Shown piece after piece: positions 19,901-24,141 of a stretch of DNA of 24,141 nt. Both the position numbers and the translations under genes were made by a program. How positions within the stretch are numbered: position 1 is the first letter of the stretch; each line of letters begins with the position of its first letter. The stretch is from Baffinella frigidus. Taxonomy: Eukaryota > Cryptophyceae > Cryptomonadales > Baffinellaceae. The notes below the pieces were generated by a model. The model was not told where the DNA came from, made no database searches, and saw only the letters and a program-made list of their open reading frames with translations. The stretch covers positions 56,009 through 80,149 of the forward strand of contig MU647037.1 in the NCBI GenBank assembly GCA_026770585.1. The letters run 5' to 3'.

Positions 19901-22900
19901 GAAAAATTGGTTTTCCCGGATAAACGCACCTCAATGGTTGCAGTTTCCGCAACGTTTGGTGGTCCAGAATTTGCCAGGTCGCTCCATTTCCCAGGATCCA
20001 CTCGAGGCTAGAAATGGGACTTTTTTAAATGTGGGGTTGTTGAATTTAGTACCAGTCACGGGCAGGCTTGGTCACGTTGCTCAAATTATAACTTGAGCAA
20101 CGTGGCCAAACGCCCCCATTTGTGTGAAAATTACCACACACCTCTTTTTTTTCTTCACTTGTTAACGAATTCCTATTTGAAAATAGTCACACTTCTAGCC
20201 TCGAGTGGATCCGGAACGTTCGTGGAGGACCCATAATTTTCCAATTCGTTAGGGGGTCCGGAATTTTGCTCTCTGGAGAGCACGCACCTGGAGGAGGACT
20301 TTGCGAAGCTTGCTCTTGTCCTCTGTCGAGGCTAGAAATGGGACTATTTTAAATGTGGGGTTGTTGAATTTAGTACCAGTCACGGGCAGGCTTGGTCACG
20401 TTGCTCAAATTATAACTTGAGCAACGTGGCCAAACGCCCCCATTTGTGTGAAAATTACCACACACCTCTTTTTTTTCTTCACTTGTTAACGAATTCCTAT
20501 TTGAAAATAGTCACACTTCTAGCCTCGAGTGGATCCGGAACGTTCGTGGAGGACCCATAATTTTCCAATTCGTTAGGGGGTCCGGAATTTTGCTCTCTGG
20601 AGAGCACGCACCGCTAGGAGCACTTTGCGATGCTTGCTCTTGTCCTCTGCCGCCTGGATCCATCTTGTGCTTTCTCTCGTCATGCTTTTCCCGAGCGTTT
20701 CGTGCAGATTCAGGACCTGGGGGCGCTCTTTGCTTTACTATTTTGCTTAACTATTTGCTTTACTATGTGCGTTACCATTTGCTTTACTATTTGCTGTACT
20801 ATTTGCGTTACATGCCCCACCACGCGACGATAACCTGTGTATCAAATCGGTGACGTATTTCTATTATTTCTGCACTACTGAAAGTTTTTGGGGTTCGGGA
20901 TCCGCGCAAACTTGACAGATTTGTGGGCGAGTTGACTGGAAAACATGTCAAGTTGATACACACGCCATCGTCGCGTGGCAAGTGCTCTTTGCTTTACAGG
21001 GAGCCATCTCGATAGCAAAGAGCCCCTGGCGGCCTACAGGGAGCAATCAGCATTTGGCCCAGCACGTTTCACACATCGGAACCACGAAGCCGGGCAATCG
21101 GCGGGGGTGTTGACTTCTCGCCACGCCGGATCTCATCTGGACGAGTATGCATGATAAACACGCACCGGCAACGAAATTTACTACACAAATGATTTAACAA
21201 GTAATAGTATGATCCATGTGTGTGGTAAATTGCAGCCGATCCGATCTAACTGCGGCGAGTGTGTATGCTAAACACACGGCGGTAATAAAATTTACCACAC
21301 ACATGGATCATACTAGTACTTATTAAATCATTTGTGTAGTAAATTTCGTTGCCGGTGCGTGTTTATCATGCATACTCGCCCGGATGAGATCCGGCGTGGC
21401 GAGAAGTCAACACCCCCGTCGATTGCCCGGCTTCGTGGTTCCGATGTGTGGATCAAACCAGGTCACTTTCGAGGGAGGGGGGGGGGGTTCCGCGCGCGAC
21501 ACACACTTGCAAAGAGTGTTTCCGCGCCGCGGGTGTGCGCTAGCTAGCGACCAATCTCATCTCGGAAGACAACTGAATCCGTTCCTTTCCAATAGGAGGT
21601 TGGATAGGAGAAATTGGTCAGGGCATAGTAAATTTAACCAGGCCTCCTTATTAAATGAAAACGCTAATTAGGGAATTGATTCAGTTATCTTGCGAGATGG
21701 AATCTAACCGCGGCGGGTATGAAACACTCCGCCCATGGGGAATTTAATTTTGGACCAAGACAGAATCTGTCCCGCTATCTTAGGCTCCCCACGCGGACGG
21801 TAGGGGTGTATATGCTGTTTTAGGCATCAAATGATGCTAGCTTACGCCTTTTCTTAACGTACATTATGAGGTGACACAATTGCAATTTTCGCAAAGGAAC
21901 GTGACTGACCTCACGAAAGTTACTACACAAATGCCCACTTGTAAAAACCAATGATTTTAAACAGGTTTCTAGGATTCTCGTGTGCTTCCTCCTGGAAATC
22001 TTCGAGTCGCAACTTTGAGGGTGTTGCGGAGACCGAAAAGGGTTTGAGGGTGTTGATAACACGTAACAAAACGTTTGGAGGGTGTTGATAACATCTGACA
22101 ACAACGTTTCGAGGGTGTTGACAACAACCAACCGTATGGCGGGTCCGTCATACGGCCCATCCACCCAAGATCAGACGAGGGGCAATCGCAAAAGTCAATT
22201 TCTCAGATTTCAGGGGGAATACACGCCAAAAGTGGATCGAAAGTCCCTGAGAGGGACTCTACTAGAGCCATTGCTTTTTACAATTGCTCCGCGTAAAATC
22301 TAGGGTGGAGACTATCGGATCTCTCAACGTAGAGCCCGTGAGTAATTCATATGAGGAAGAATCAACCACTTGCTGATAGAGCGCTGTGCAGAGAAGTTGG
22401 CCACCGAAAAATAGGGAAATGGGGAAATTGGAGCCATTTTGTCCACTTTTGAGAAATTCATGGTACTAAATTTCTCCAAAGTTGACAAAACGGCTCCAAT
22501 TTCTCGATTTTCCATTATTCCCCGTGGCCAACTTCTCTGCACAGCGCTCTACTGTTGTCTGCAAGTGACGCGTGGAGTCATGTGTGAGCTTCACACACTT
22601 TCATGGGGTTAAAATACCTGGCTGTGTACTAGATATCGATGAGATGGAAGCCTTGCGAAATATAAATTATTACAGGCTGGTAAGTATGAACATCAATATC
22701 AATGAATATGTAAATATAATTAATATGAATAACATGTAAATATGATTAATATGTAAATATGCATAATTAATATGTAGATATGAATGGTGCACCTCCTGGT
22801 ACTGCTGGGCCTTAGCCATCTTGCGTCCGGCGATGTTCATGTCGCGCGTCTTCGAGTGCACCTTCACGGGCGGGAGCCGCACGCTCGCCTCCTGTCTCTC

Positions 22901-22903
22901 CAC
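9779..22903 (-). CDS. Unrecognised charged, helix-rich protein, C-terminal part, 8 exons, 5' partial
   Basis: Chained minus-strand exons: 22903-22793, 20716-20612, 18982-18834, 17596-17487, 15134-15082, 12536-12441, 10873-10820, 9916-9779. Phases 0,0,2,1,0,0,0 match at every junction and every intron is GT-AG. The product (~271 aa visible) has long stretches of charged helix (for example ERQARDRASCEERVAG, KTAEKKAETLRLRN), a basic patch ARVIKITRKSRS, and a Gly/Ser/Arg-rich end closing with an acidic GEEED. I do not recognise a family. Exons 1-3, 6 and 8 are supported by boundary copies; exons 5 and 7 are microexons found from splice sites, phase and heptamer context and are less certain. More exons may lie upstream of the window. 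Confidence 0.72.
10143..10169 (-). pseudogene. Start copy of minus-gene exon 8
   Basis: atcccgcag|GGGGCGCAAGGGGCGGAAG encodes GAQGAEVVI; the rest of the exon is missing. A heptamer array begins ~35 bp further upstream in sense. Confidence 0.9.
10204..10530. repeat. TTTTGGG/TTTGGGG array
   Basis: ~320 bp of gggtttt-type heptamers with a few tttaggg units. It is C-rich on the minus strand and lies upstream (sense) of the exon 8 start copy at 10143-10169. Confidence 0.95.
10625..10775. repeat. GA/GGGA microsatellite
   Basis: GAGC and GGGA blocks, ~45 nt downstream (minus sense) of the candidate exon 7 donor. Confidence 0.95.
10820..10873 (-). CDS. Minus-gene exon 7, 54-nt microexon (candidate)
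   Basis: Acceptor aaaaccag immediately after a sense CCCAAAA array (10878-10950), donor CCCAAG|gtgctc, phase 0/0, 18 codons: RTTSIRARGGRSNVEVPK. It fits between exons 6 and 8 without changing frame. A GA-rich microsatellite (CT in sense) follows its donor, as after other donors here. Confidence 0.55.
10878..10953. repeat. TTTTGGG array abutting candidate exon 7
   Basis: Heptamers end at the ccag acceptor of the 10820-10873 exon; C-rich in the minus-gene sense. Confidence 0.93.
11041..11160. repeat. 30-bp tandem repeat, 4 units
   Basis: Units at 11041, 11071, 11101 and 11131 (agttatgagtcttgttgtta...). Being 30 bp it stays open as a 10-aa repeat (MSLVVNLIPV), but no splice or family evidence supports coding. 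Confidence 0.95.
11168..11620. repeat. Duplicated ~180-bp block, one copy with a MITE
   Basis: cagcctgggcgtggaaagga through cactcagt, then gtaccacgcgac through ttcttgggtacaaact, occurs at 11173-11460 (with the element at 11233) and 11469-11620 (without). Confidence 0.94.
11233..11352. mobile_element. CAGGGGTACC MITE with a paralogous empty site
   Basis: Lies between cactcagt and gtaccacgcgac. The duplicated host sequence at 11517-11540 reads cactcagttagtaccacgcg without it, leaving one TA. This defines the element ends (CAGGGG...CCCCTG) and a TA target duplication. Confidence 0.96.
11701..11844. mobile_element. TCATCTCGGAAGATA element
   Basis: Terminal inverted repeats tcatctcggaagatatctga / tcagttatttttcgagacga; flanked by GGAT. 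Related to 21557-21700; part of its interior recurs at about 12035-12106. Confidence 0.88.
11999..12364 (-). pseudogene. Two end copies of minus-gene exon 6
   Basis: 12364-12336 and 12026-11999 repeat cgcaatcttatgcgcag then yccatcgag (or gcatcaag) and donor gtatgc/gtatct. Both are downstream of the exon in sense. Confidence 0.92.
12124..12312. repeat. GA microsatellite
   Basis: GA with GAGC interruptions, beginning ~25 nt downstream (minus sense) of the donor in the exon 6 end copy at 12336. Confidence 0.95.
12441..12536 (-). CDS. Minus-gene exon 6, charged helix
   Basis: Acceptor ggttcgagcag, donor ATCGAG|gtatcc, 32 aa: KSEEEEASIILKTAEKK then AETLRLRNLMRSPIE. Upstream in-frame starts at 12553 or 12567 are possible alternatives. 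End copies with donors are at 12336-12364 and 11999-12026; an acceptor-region copy is at about 13108-13133. Confidence 0.8.
12626..12715. repeat. 23-bp tandem repeat, 4 units
   Basis: cctccaaccccccaaagtta repeated; two more units at 15039-15080 next to the candidate exon 5 donor. Confidence 0.93.
12810..12979. mobile_element. TCATCCCGCC fold-back element
   Basis: Arms tcatcccgccaggtatttaa and complement; core aaaatttactacacaattgg...cgtgtagtaaattttg; flanked by AATC. The left flank (aacacaatctcatcccgcc) is itself duplicated. Confidence 0.93.
12980..13430. other. Intron stretch without a supported gene
   Basis: Holds a duplicated gtgatcgtcctgcgtcc, the acceptor-region copy of exon 6 near 13108-13133, three ~27-bp ttatggcgt repeats (13150-13215) and a poly-G run. 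The short ORFs on both strands have no support. Confidence 0.6.
13791..13907. mobile_element. CCACGCCAGA element
   Basis: Ends accacgccagagtgg / attctggcgtggt, inner palindrome aaccgcgtctggaagcggtt. Second copy at 18179-18301. Confidence 0.85.
13921..14093. mobile_element. ACGAGGCTATCCATGCGAA fold-back element, second copy
   Basis: Same ends as 1336-1499; the centre holds a perfect extra palindrome, gtttccgtacgga / tccgtacggaaac. Confidence 0.92.
14257..14398. repeat. ~35-bp tandem repeat, 4 units
   Basis: gcggtgtgataaaaaaacgg with variable ctaccccctccc tails. Confidence 0.92.
14444..14584. mobile_element. TCATC fold-back element
   Basis: Arms cggcgagtatctatgataaa / tttatcataagtactcgtcc; core gaaatttactacacagatc...atgtgtgtagtaattttc; flanked by AATC. 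Confidence 0.92.
14755..14986. mobile_element. TGTAGAAATGGGC fold-back element
   Basis: Ends tgtagaaatgggctccgcgc / gcgcggagcccatttctaca; inner arms around cgtcttttcgagaaaaaa and core ttatgctatctt...accctcaagatagc. Related to 7618-7821. Confidence 0.92.
15082..15134 (-). CDS. Minus-gene exon 5, 53-nt microexon (candidate)
   Basis: Acceptor caccaccgcag directly after a C-rich CCAAACA array, donor ATCAAG|gtaact. Phase 1 in and 0 out joins exon 4 to exon 6: E HGHNIPSMSRAWNAEIK. Without it exon 4 (phase 1) could reach exon 6 only through a poorer GAG acceptor at 12554. Donor-side intron text (aactttggggggttgg) is repeated near 12.65 kb. Confidence 0.55.
15139..15202. repeat. TGTTTGG array abutting candidate exon 5
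   Basis: gtgtttggtgtttggtgttt then tttgggg units; on the minus strand it is a C-rich tract ending at acceptor accgcag of 15134. Confidence 0.9.
15351..15560. mobile_element. CCACTCGAGGCTAG fold-back element
   Basis: Ends ccactcgaggctagaagtg / cacttccagcctcgagtgg with an inner palindrome around gtcacgt. Reverse-oriented relative of the copies at 19998 and 20326. Confidence 0.9.
15815..15955. mobile_element. TAATCTCC fold-back element
   Basis: Arms taatctccatagaagtatt with attaattgcttttg; core gaaatttactacacaactgc...atcgtgtagtaattttc; flanked by AACT. Confidence 0.92.
16043..16192. repeat. GTGA microsatellite
   Basis: gagtgagtgagtgagtgagt with GCGA and GTGT variants, ~150 bp. Confidence 0.95.
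16819..17293 (-). pseudogene. Two end copies of minus-gene exon 4
   Basis: 17293-17221 and about 16852-16819 repeat attatgcagaacgcgcttct then tggag followed by gtctta or gtacta. The second copy has an AG (ccctcgcag) nearby upstream and could itself be spliced as a tiny exon. Confidence 0.88.
16965..17215. repeat. TTGAGGG array with TTTAGGG units
   Basis: ggttgagggttgagggttga repeated, then mixed gggggttgggattt. It lies between the two end copies of exon 4. Confidence 0.93.
17487..17596 (-). CDS. Minus-gene exon 4
   Basis: Acceptor tcctttctcag, donor CTTGGA G|gtgttg. In the frame dictated by exon 3 it encodes EWVAPPEGARVIKITRK then SRSTTSSVFRGTIMQNALLG; GC3 is higher in this frame (25 of 36 codons by hand count) than in the other open frame (20 of 36), which reads HAEESKHDVVGIPRDDYAE. 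End copies at 17221-17293 and 16819-16852; start copy at about 17914-17928. Confidence 0.7.
17827..17902. repeat. CCTCCCT microsatellite
   Basis: ccctccctccctccctccct and cttcctccctct variants between the exon 4 region and its start copy at 17928. Confidence 0.93.
17914..17928 (-). pseudogene. Start copy of minus-gene exon 4
   Basis: cctcctctcag|GTGGGTCGCG matches the acceptor and first bases of exon 4; upstream in sense, as the polarity rule predicts. Confidence 0.7.
17970..18119. mobile_element. TTATCTCAG fold-back element, copy
   Basis: 150 bp, nearly identical to the copy at 6813, inserted in the minus gene's intron 3; direct repeat GGAC on both sides. Confidence 0.96.
18179..18301. mobile_element. 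CCACGCCAGA element, second copy
   Basis: Ends accacgccagagtgctgg / cttcgaagactctggcgtgg; interior aaattgacttttggcgaccc matches the 13791 copy. Confidence 0.87.
18363..18402. repeat. GGGA microsatellite
   Basis: agggagggagggagggatgg repeats in minus-gene intron 3. Confidence 0.9.
18715..18798. repeat. Perfect hairpin after minus-gene exon 3
   Basis: ccccttggaggccgtcgga is followed at once by ttccgacggcctccaagggg, with weaker outer arms. It is ~50 nt downstream (sense) of the exon 3 donor. Confidence 0.9.
18834..18982 (-). CDS. Minus-gene exon 3, charged helix
   Basis: Acceptor gatgtgcag, donor AAGCGA GA|gtgcgt (phase 2). Encodes ERQARDRASCEERVAG, IYNNFLHEREKAEQ and CMAMNERNVQSDMERAFKR. The donor hexamer is the same as in exon 2. 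Three start copies lie upstream (19057-19159 and 19464-19484). Confidence 0.82.
19057..19484 (-). pseudogene. Three start copies of minus-gene exon 3
   Basis: 19484-19464 (gtcag|GAATGGCAAGCGCGA), 19159-about 19138 (gacag|GAACGGCACGCGCG) and 19086-19057 (DRASCEERVAG). All are upstream of the exon in sense and keep the exon start only. Confidence 0.85.
19270..19400. mobile_element. TTATCCGGG fold-back element, copy
   Basis: Almost base-for-base identical to the element at 5554 although in another gene; flanked by AATT. Confidence 0.96.
19784..19923. mobile_element. TTATCTGGGG fold-back element, divergent
   Basis: Ends ttatctgggg / cccggataa, different arms (tttctttagtttgatggcaa) but the same ACTACATA...TTTGTGTAGTA core; flanked by ACGC. 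Confidence 0.92.
19998..20208. mobile_element. CCACTCGAGGCTAG fold-back element
   Basis: Ends ccactcgaggctagaaatg / acttctagcctcgagtgg; inner palindrome cacgttgctcaaattataac...; core contains gaaaattaccacacacctc. First unit of the 324-bp duplication. Confidence 0.93.
20288..20325 (-). pseudogene. End copy of minus-gene exon 2
   Basis: Encodes EDKSKLRKVLLQ|gtgcgtgctctcc, matching EDKSKHRKVLLA|gtgcgtgctctcc of the real exon 324 bp away. The upstream side is cut by the fold-back element at 20326. Confidence 0.9.
20326..20532. mobile_element. CCACTCGAGGCTAG element, duplicated and left-truncated
   Basis: Same as 19998-20208 but starting tcgaggctag: the terminal bases are missing because the duplication breakpoint fell at the element edge. 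Confidence 0.93.
20612..20716 (-). CDS. Minus-gene exon 2
   Basis: Acceptor gcgcccccag, donor CTAGCG|gtgcgt, 35 aa: VLNLHETLGKSMTRES then TRWIQAAEDKSKHRKVLLA. Its end and donor recur at 20288-20325 in a 324-bp tandem duplication, and donor-only remnants continue down to about 19640. Confidence 0.85.
20728..20812. repeat. 12-13-bp tandem repeat just upstream of minus-gene exon 2
   Basis: tttgctttacta and tttgcgttacta variants, six to seven units. Part of a larger inverted pair: ccacgcgacgataacctgtg (20818) against cacgccatcgtcgcgtgg (20962). Confidence 0.87.
21071..21450. mobile_element. Palindrome with a second fold-back element inserted at its centre
   Basis: Outer arms 21071-21132 and 21388-21450 are complementary (acacatcggaaccacgaagc ... 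cgccacgccggatc). Between them, at duplicated GATC, sits a TCATCTGG...CCGGATGA element (21133-21387) related to the one at 14444, itself containing two rearranged ACTACACA cores. Confidence 0.92.
21557..21700. mobile_element. TCATCTCGGAAGATA-type element
   Basis: Ends tcatctcggaagacaactga / tcagttatcttgcgagatgg; flanked by AATC. Interior aggcctcctta and ggagaaattggtcag match the 11701 copy. Confidence 0.88.
22012..22125. repeat. ~45-bp tandem repeat in minus-gene intron 1
   Basis: gagggtgttgataacatctg and variants with aaaacgtttgg, three to four units, followed by a short palindrome (gtatggcgggtccgtcatac). Confidence 0.85.
22377..22551. mobile_element. TAGAGCGCTGTGC fold-back element
   Basis: Arms tagagcgctgtgcagagaag and complement, with TA at both ends, and inner arms aaattggagccattttgtc / gacaaaacggctccaattt. 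Confidence 0.92.
22675..22785. repeat. AT-rich ~16-bp repeat after minus-gene exon 1 donor
   Basis: taatatgtaaatatga-like units, about seven, in the only strongly AT-rich stretch of the window; begins within 10 nt of the donor at 22792. Confidence 0.88.
22793..22903 (-). CDS. Minus-gene exon 1 (visible)
   Basis: Acceptor cttggccag, donor CAGGAG|gtgcac, phase 0/0, 37 aa: VERQEASVRLPPVKVHSK then TRDMNIAGRKMAKAQQYQE. Two start copies lie upstream at 23199-23242 and about 23475-23541 with acceptors intact. Confidence 0.85.
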
Positions 22904-22929
22904 CTGGCCAAGGATTTCGGAGGTTAGGG

Positions 22930-23190
22930 GTTGGGGATCAGGGTTCAGGGTTCATGATTCAGGGTTCAGGGGTCAGGGTTCAGGGTTCAGGGTTCAGGGT
23001 TCAGGGTTCAGGGGTCAGGGTTCAGGGTTCAGGGTTCAGGGTTCAGGGTTCAGGGTTCAGGGGTTAGGGCTCAGGGTTCAGGGTTCAGGGGTCAGGGTTC
23101 AGGGTTCAGGGTTCAGGGTTCAGGGTTCAGGGGTCAGGGTTCAGGGTTCAGGGTTCAGGGTTTTGGGTTCTGGGTTCATGATTCAGGGTT
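22930..23190. repeat. TTCAGGG array abutting minus-gene exon 1
   Basis: ~35 heptamers gggttca with ggggtca variants, ~25 bp upstream (sense) of the exon 1 acceptor. Confidence 0.96.
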
Positions 23191-23198
23191 CAGGGTGC

Positions 23199-23541
23199 AG
23201 CTTCACGGGCGGGAGCCGCACGCTCGCTTCCTGTCTCTCCACCTGGAGAGGTGGGGGGTTGGGGTTCAGGGGTTTGTGGTTGGGGTTCAGGGTTCGGTGT
23301 TTAGGGCCTATGGTTTGGGGTTCAGTGTTGAGTGTTTCGTGTTTCGTGTGTAGGGTTGTGTGTGTAGTGTGTAGTGTGGGGTGTGTAGTGTGCAGTGTGT
23401 AGTGTGTAGTGTGCAGTGTGTAGGGTGTAGGGTGTAGGGTGTAGGGTGTAGGGTGTAGGGTTTAGTGTGTAGGTTTGAGGCGCGCGTCTTTGAGTGAAGC
23501 TTCACGGGCGGGAGCCGCACACTCGCCTCCTGTCTCTCCAC
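23199..23541 (-). pseudogene. Two start copies of minus-gene exon 1
   Basis: 23242-23199 and 23541-about 23475 each begin ctctccag|GTGGAGAGACAG and encode VERQEASVRLPPVK; the second continues LHSKTRA. Neither contains the exon end or donor. Both are preceded by heptamer arrays. Confidence 0.92.
23255..23475. repeat. TGTAGGG/TGTAGTG array before an exon-1 start copy
   Basis: Mixed gtgtagt and ggtgtag units after a ttggggttca section; upstream (sense) of the 23242 acceptor copy. Confidence 0.93.
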
Positions 23542-23549
23542 CTGGAGAG

Positions 23550-23910
23550 GTGGGGGGTTGGGGTATAGGGGTTGGTGTTTGGCGTTTGGTGTTAAGGGGT
23601 TGGGGGTTGGGGGTTGGGGTTCAGGGTTCGGGGTTCGGGGTTCAGGGCTCGGGGCTCGAGGTTCAGCGTTCAGGGTTTAGGGTTTGGGGTTTGGGGTTTG
23701 ATATTTTAGGGGTTGCAGGGTTGAGGGTTGAGGGTTGAGGGCTCAGGGTTCGGGGTTGAGGGTTGAGGGTTGAGGGTTGAGGGTTTGGGGTTGAGGGTTG
23801 AGGGTTGAGGGTTGAGGGTTCGGGGTTCAGGGTTCAGGGTCCAGAGTTCAGAGTTCAGGGTTCAGGGTTCAGGGTTCAAGGTTGAGGGTTGAGGGTTGAG
23901 GGTTAAGGGT

Positions 23911-23956
<46 letters not shown>

Positions 23957-24015
23957 GGTTGGGGGTTGGGGGTTGGGGGTTGAGGGTTGAGGGTTGAGGG
24001 TTGAGGGTTAAGGGT

Positions 24016-24061
<46 letters not shown>

Positions 24062-24141
24062 GGTTGGGGTTTTGGGGTTGGGGGTAGGGTGCAGGGTGCA
24101 GGGTGTAGGGTGCAGGGTGTAGGGTGCAGGGTGCAGGGTGT
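23550..24141. repeat. TTGAGGG/TTCAGGG/TGCAGGG array to the window end
   Basis: Locally homogeneous blocks: ggttgag (from ~23715), ggttcag (~23820-23875), ggttgag (~23880-24060), then ggtgcag/ggtgtag to the edge. Upstream (sense) of the 23541 acceptor copy; nothing else is seen in it. Confidence 0.95.

Larger units (their letters stand above)
20003..20660. repeat. 324-bp tandem duplication (exon 2 end, intron start and a whole fold-back element)
   Basis: Text from tcgaggctagaaatggga to ttgctcttgtcctctg occurs at 20003-20325 and again from 20327, offset 324. The fold-back element and the 80-bp spacer look identical in both units, so the event is recent; the exon part already differs at several bases. 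Confidence 0.95.

Noticed and set aside
22821-23402. 193-aa plus-strand ORF (SGFRVQG repeats)
   Set aside because: Translation of the TTCAGGG array plus antisense of minus-gene exon 1.
22930-24141. True telomere at the right edge
   Set aside because: The repeats are mixed variants, interrupted by exon copies, and lie inside the minus gene's intron, so they are interstitial.

Overview
The window is nuclear DNA from a complex microbial eukaryote. It shows two convergent, intron-rich genes with small exons (53-149 nt), GT-AG introns of 0.7-2.5 kb, high-GC3 exons, telomere-like heptamer arrays (variants of TTTAGGG, often in C-rich orientation) and many fold-back elements. TTTAGGG-type repeats with this architecture suggest a protist such as a chromerid/alveolate or another alga; this is inference, not a species call. 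No rRNA, tRNA, CRISPR array, transposase ORF or bacterial operon was found.

Layout. (1) Plus strand, 346-8094: seven exons, 5'-truncated by the window, spliced in frame into the C-terminal ~190 residues of a TPR immunophilin co-chaperone (FKBP51/52 or cyclophilin-40 class): acidic linker, three TPR motifs with a carboxylate-clamp pattern, and a terminal KKVYSKMFG. (2) 8095-9778: intergenic space with a CT microsatellite and several fold-back elements. (3) Minus strand, 22903-9779: eight exons chained in frame into the C-terminal ~271 residues of an unrecognised charged, helix-rich protein. The gene enters from the right edge. (4) 22904-24141: heptamer arrays and duplicated exon starts of the minus gene's upstream intron.

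Main discovery. Nearly every exon of both genes is flanked by decayed or near-identical partial copies of itself with strict polarity: copies upstream (in the sense of that gene) carry the acceptor AG plus the START of the exon, and copies downstream carry the END of the exon plus the donor GT. It looks as though exon/intron boundaries are repeatedly duplicated outward, so introns grow by boundary duplication; the 324-bp and 134-bp tandem units are recent examples. Telomere-like heptamer arrays lie just upstream of acceptors (real or copied) and are C-rich on the sense strand of whichever gene they are in, as if serving as 3' splice-site tracts.

The introns also hold a large set of non-autonomous palindromic elements. 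One family (ends CAGGGGTACC) sits at duplicated TA and has an unoccupied paralogous site. A second superfamily has TYATC...GATRA-like ends and 4-bp target duplications at 13 sites, with different outer arms but a common ACTACACA/TGTGTAGTA core in many members.
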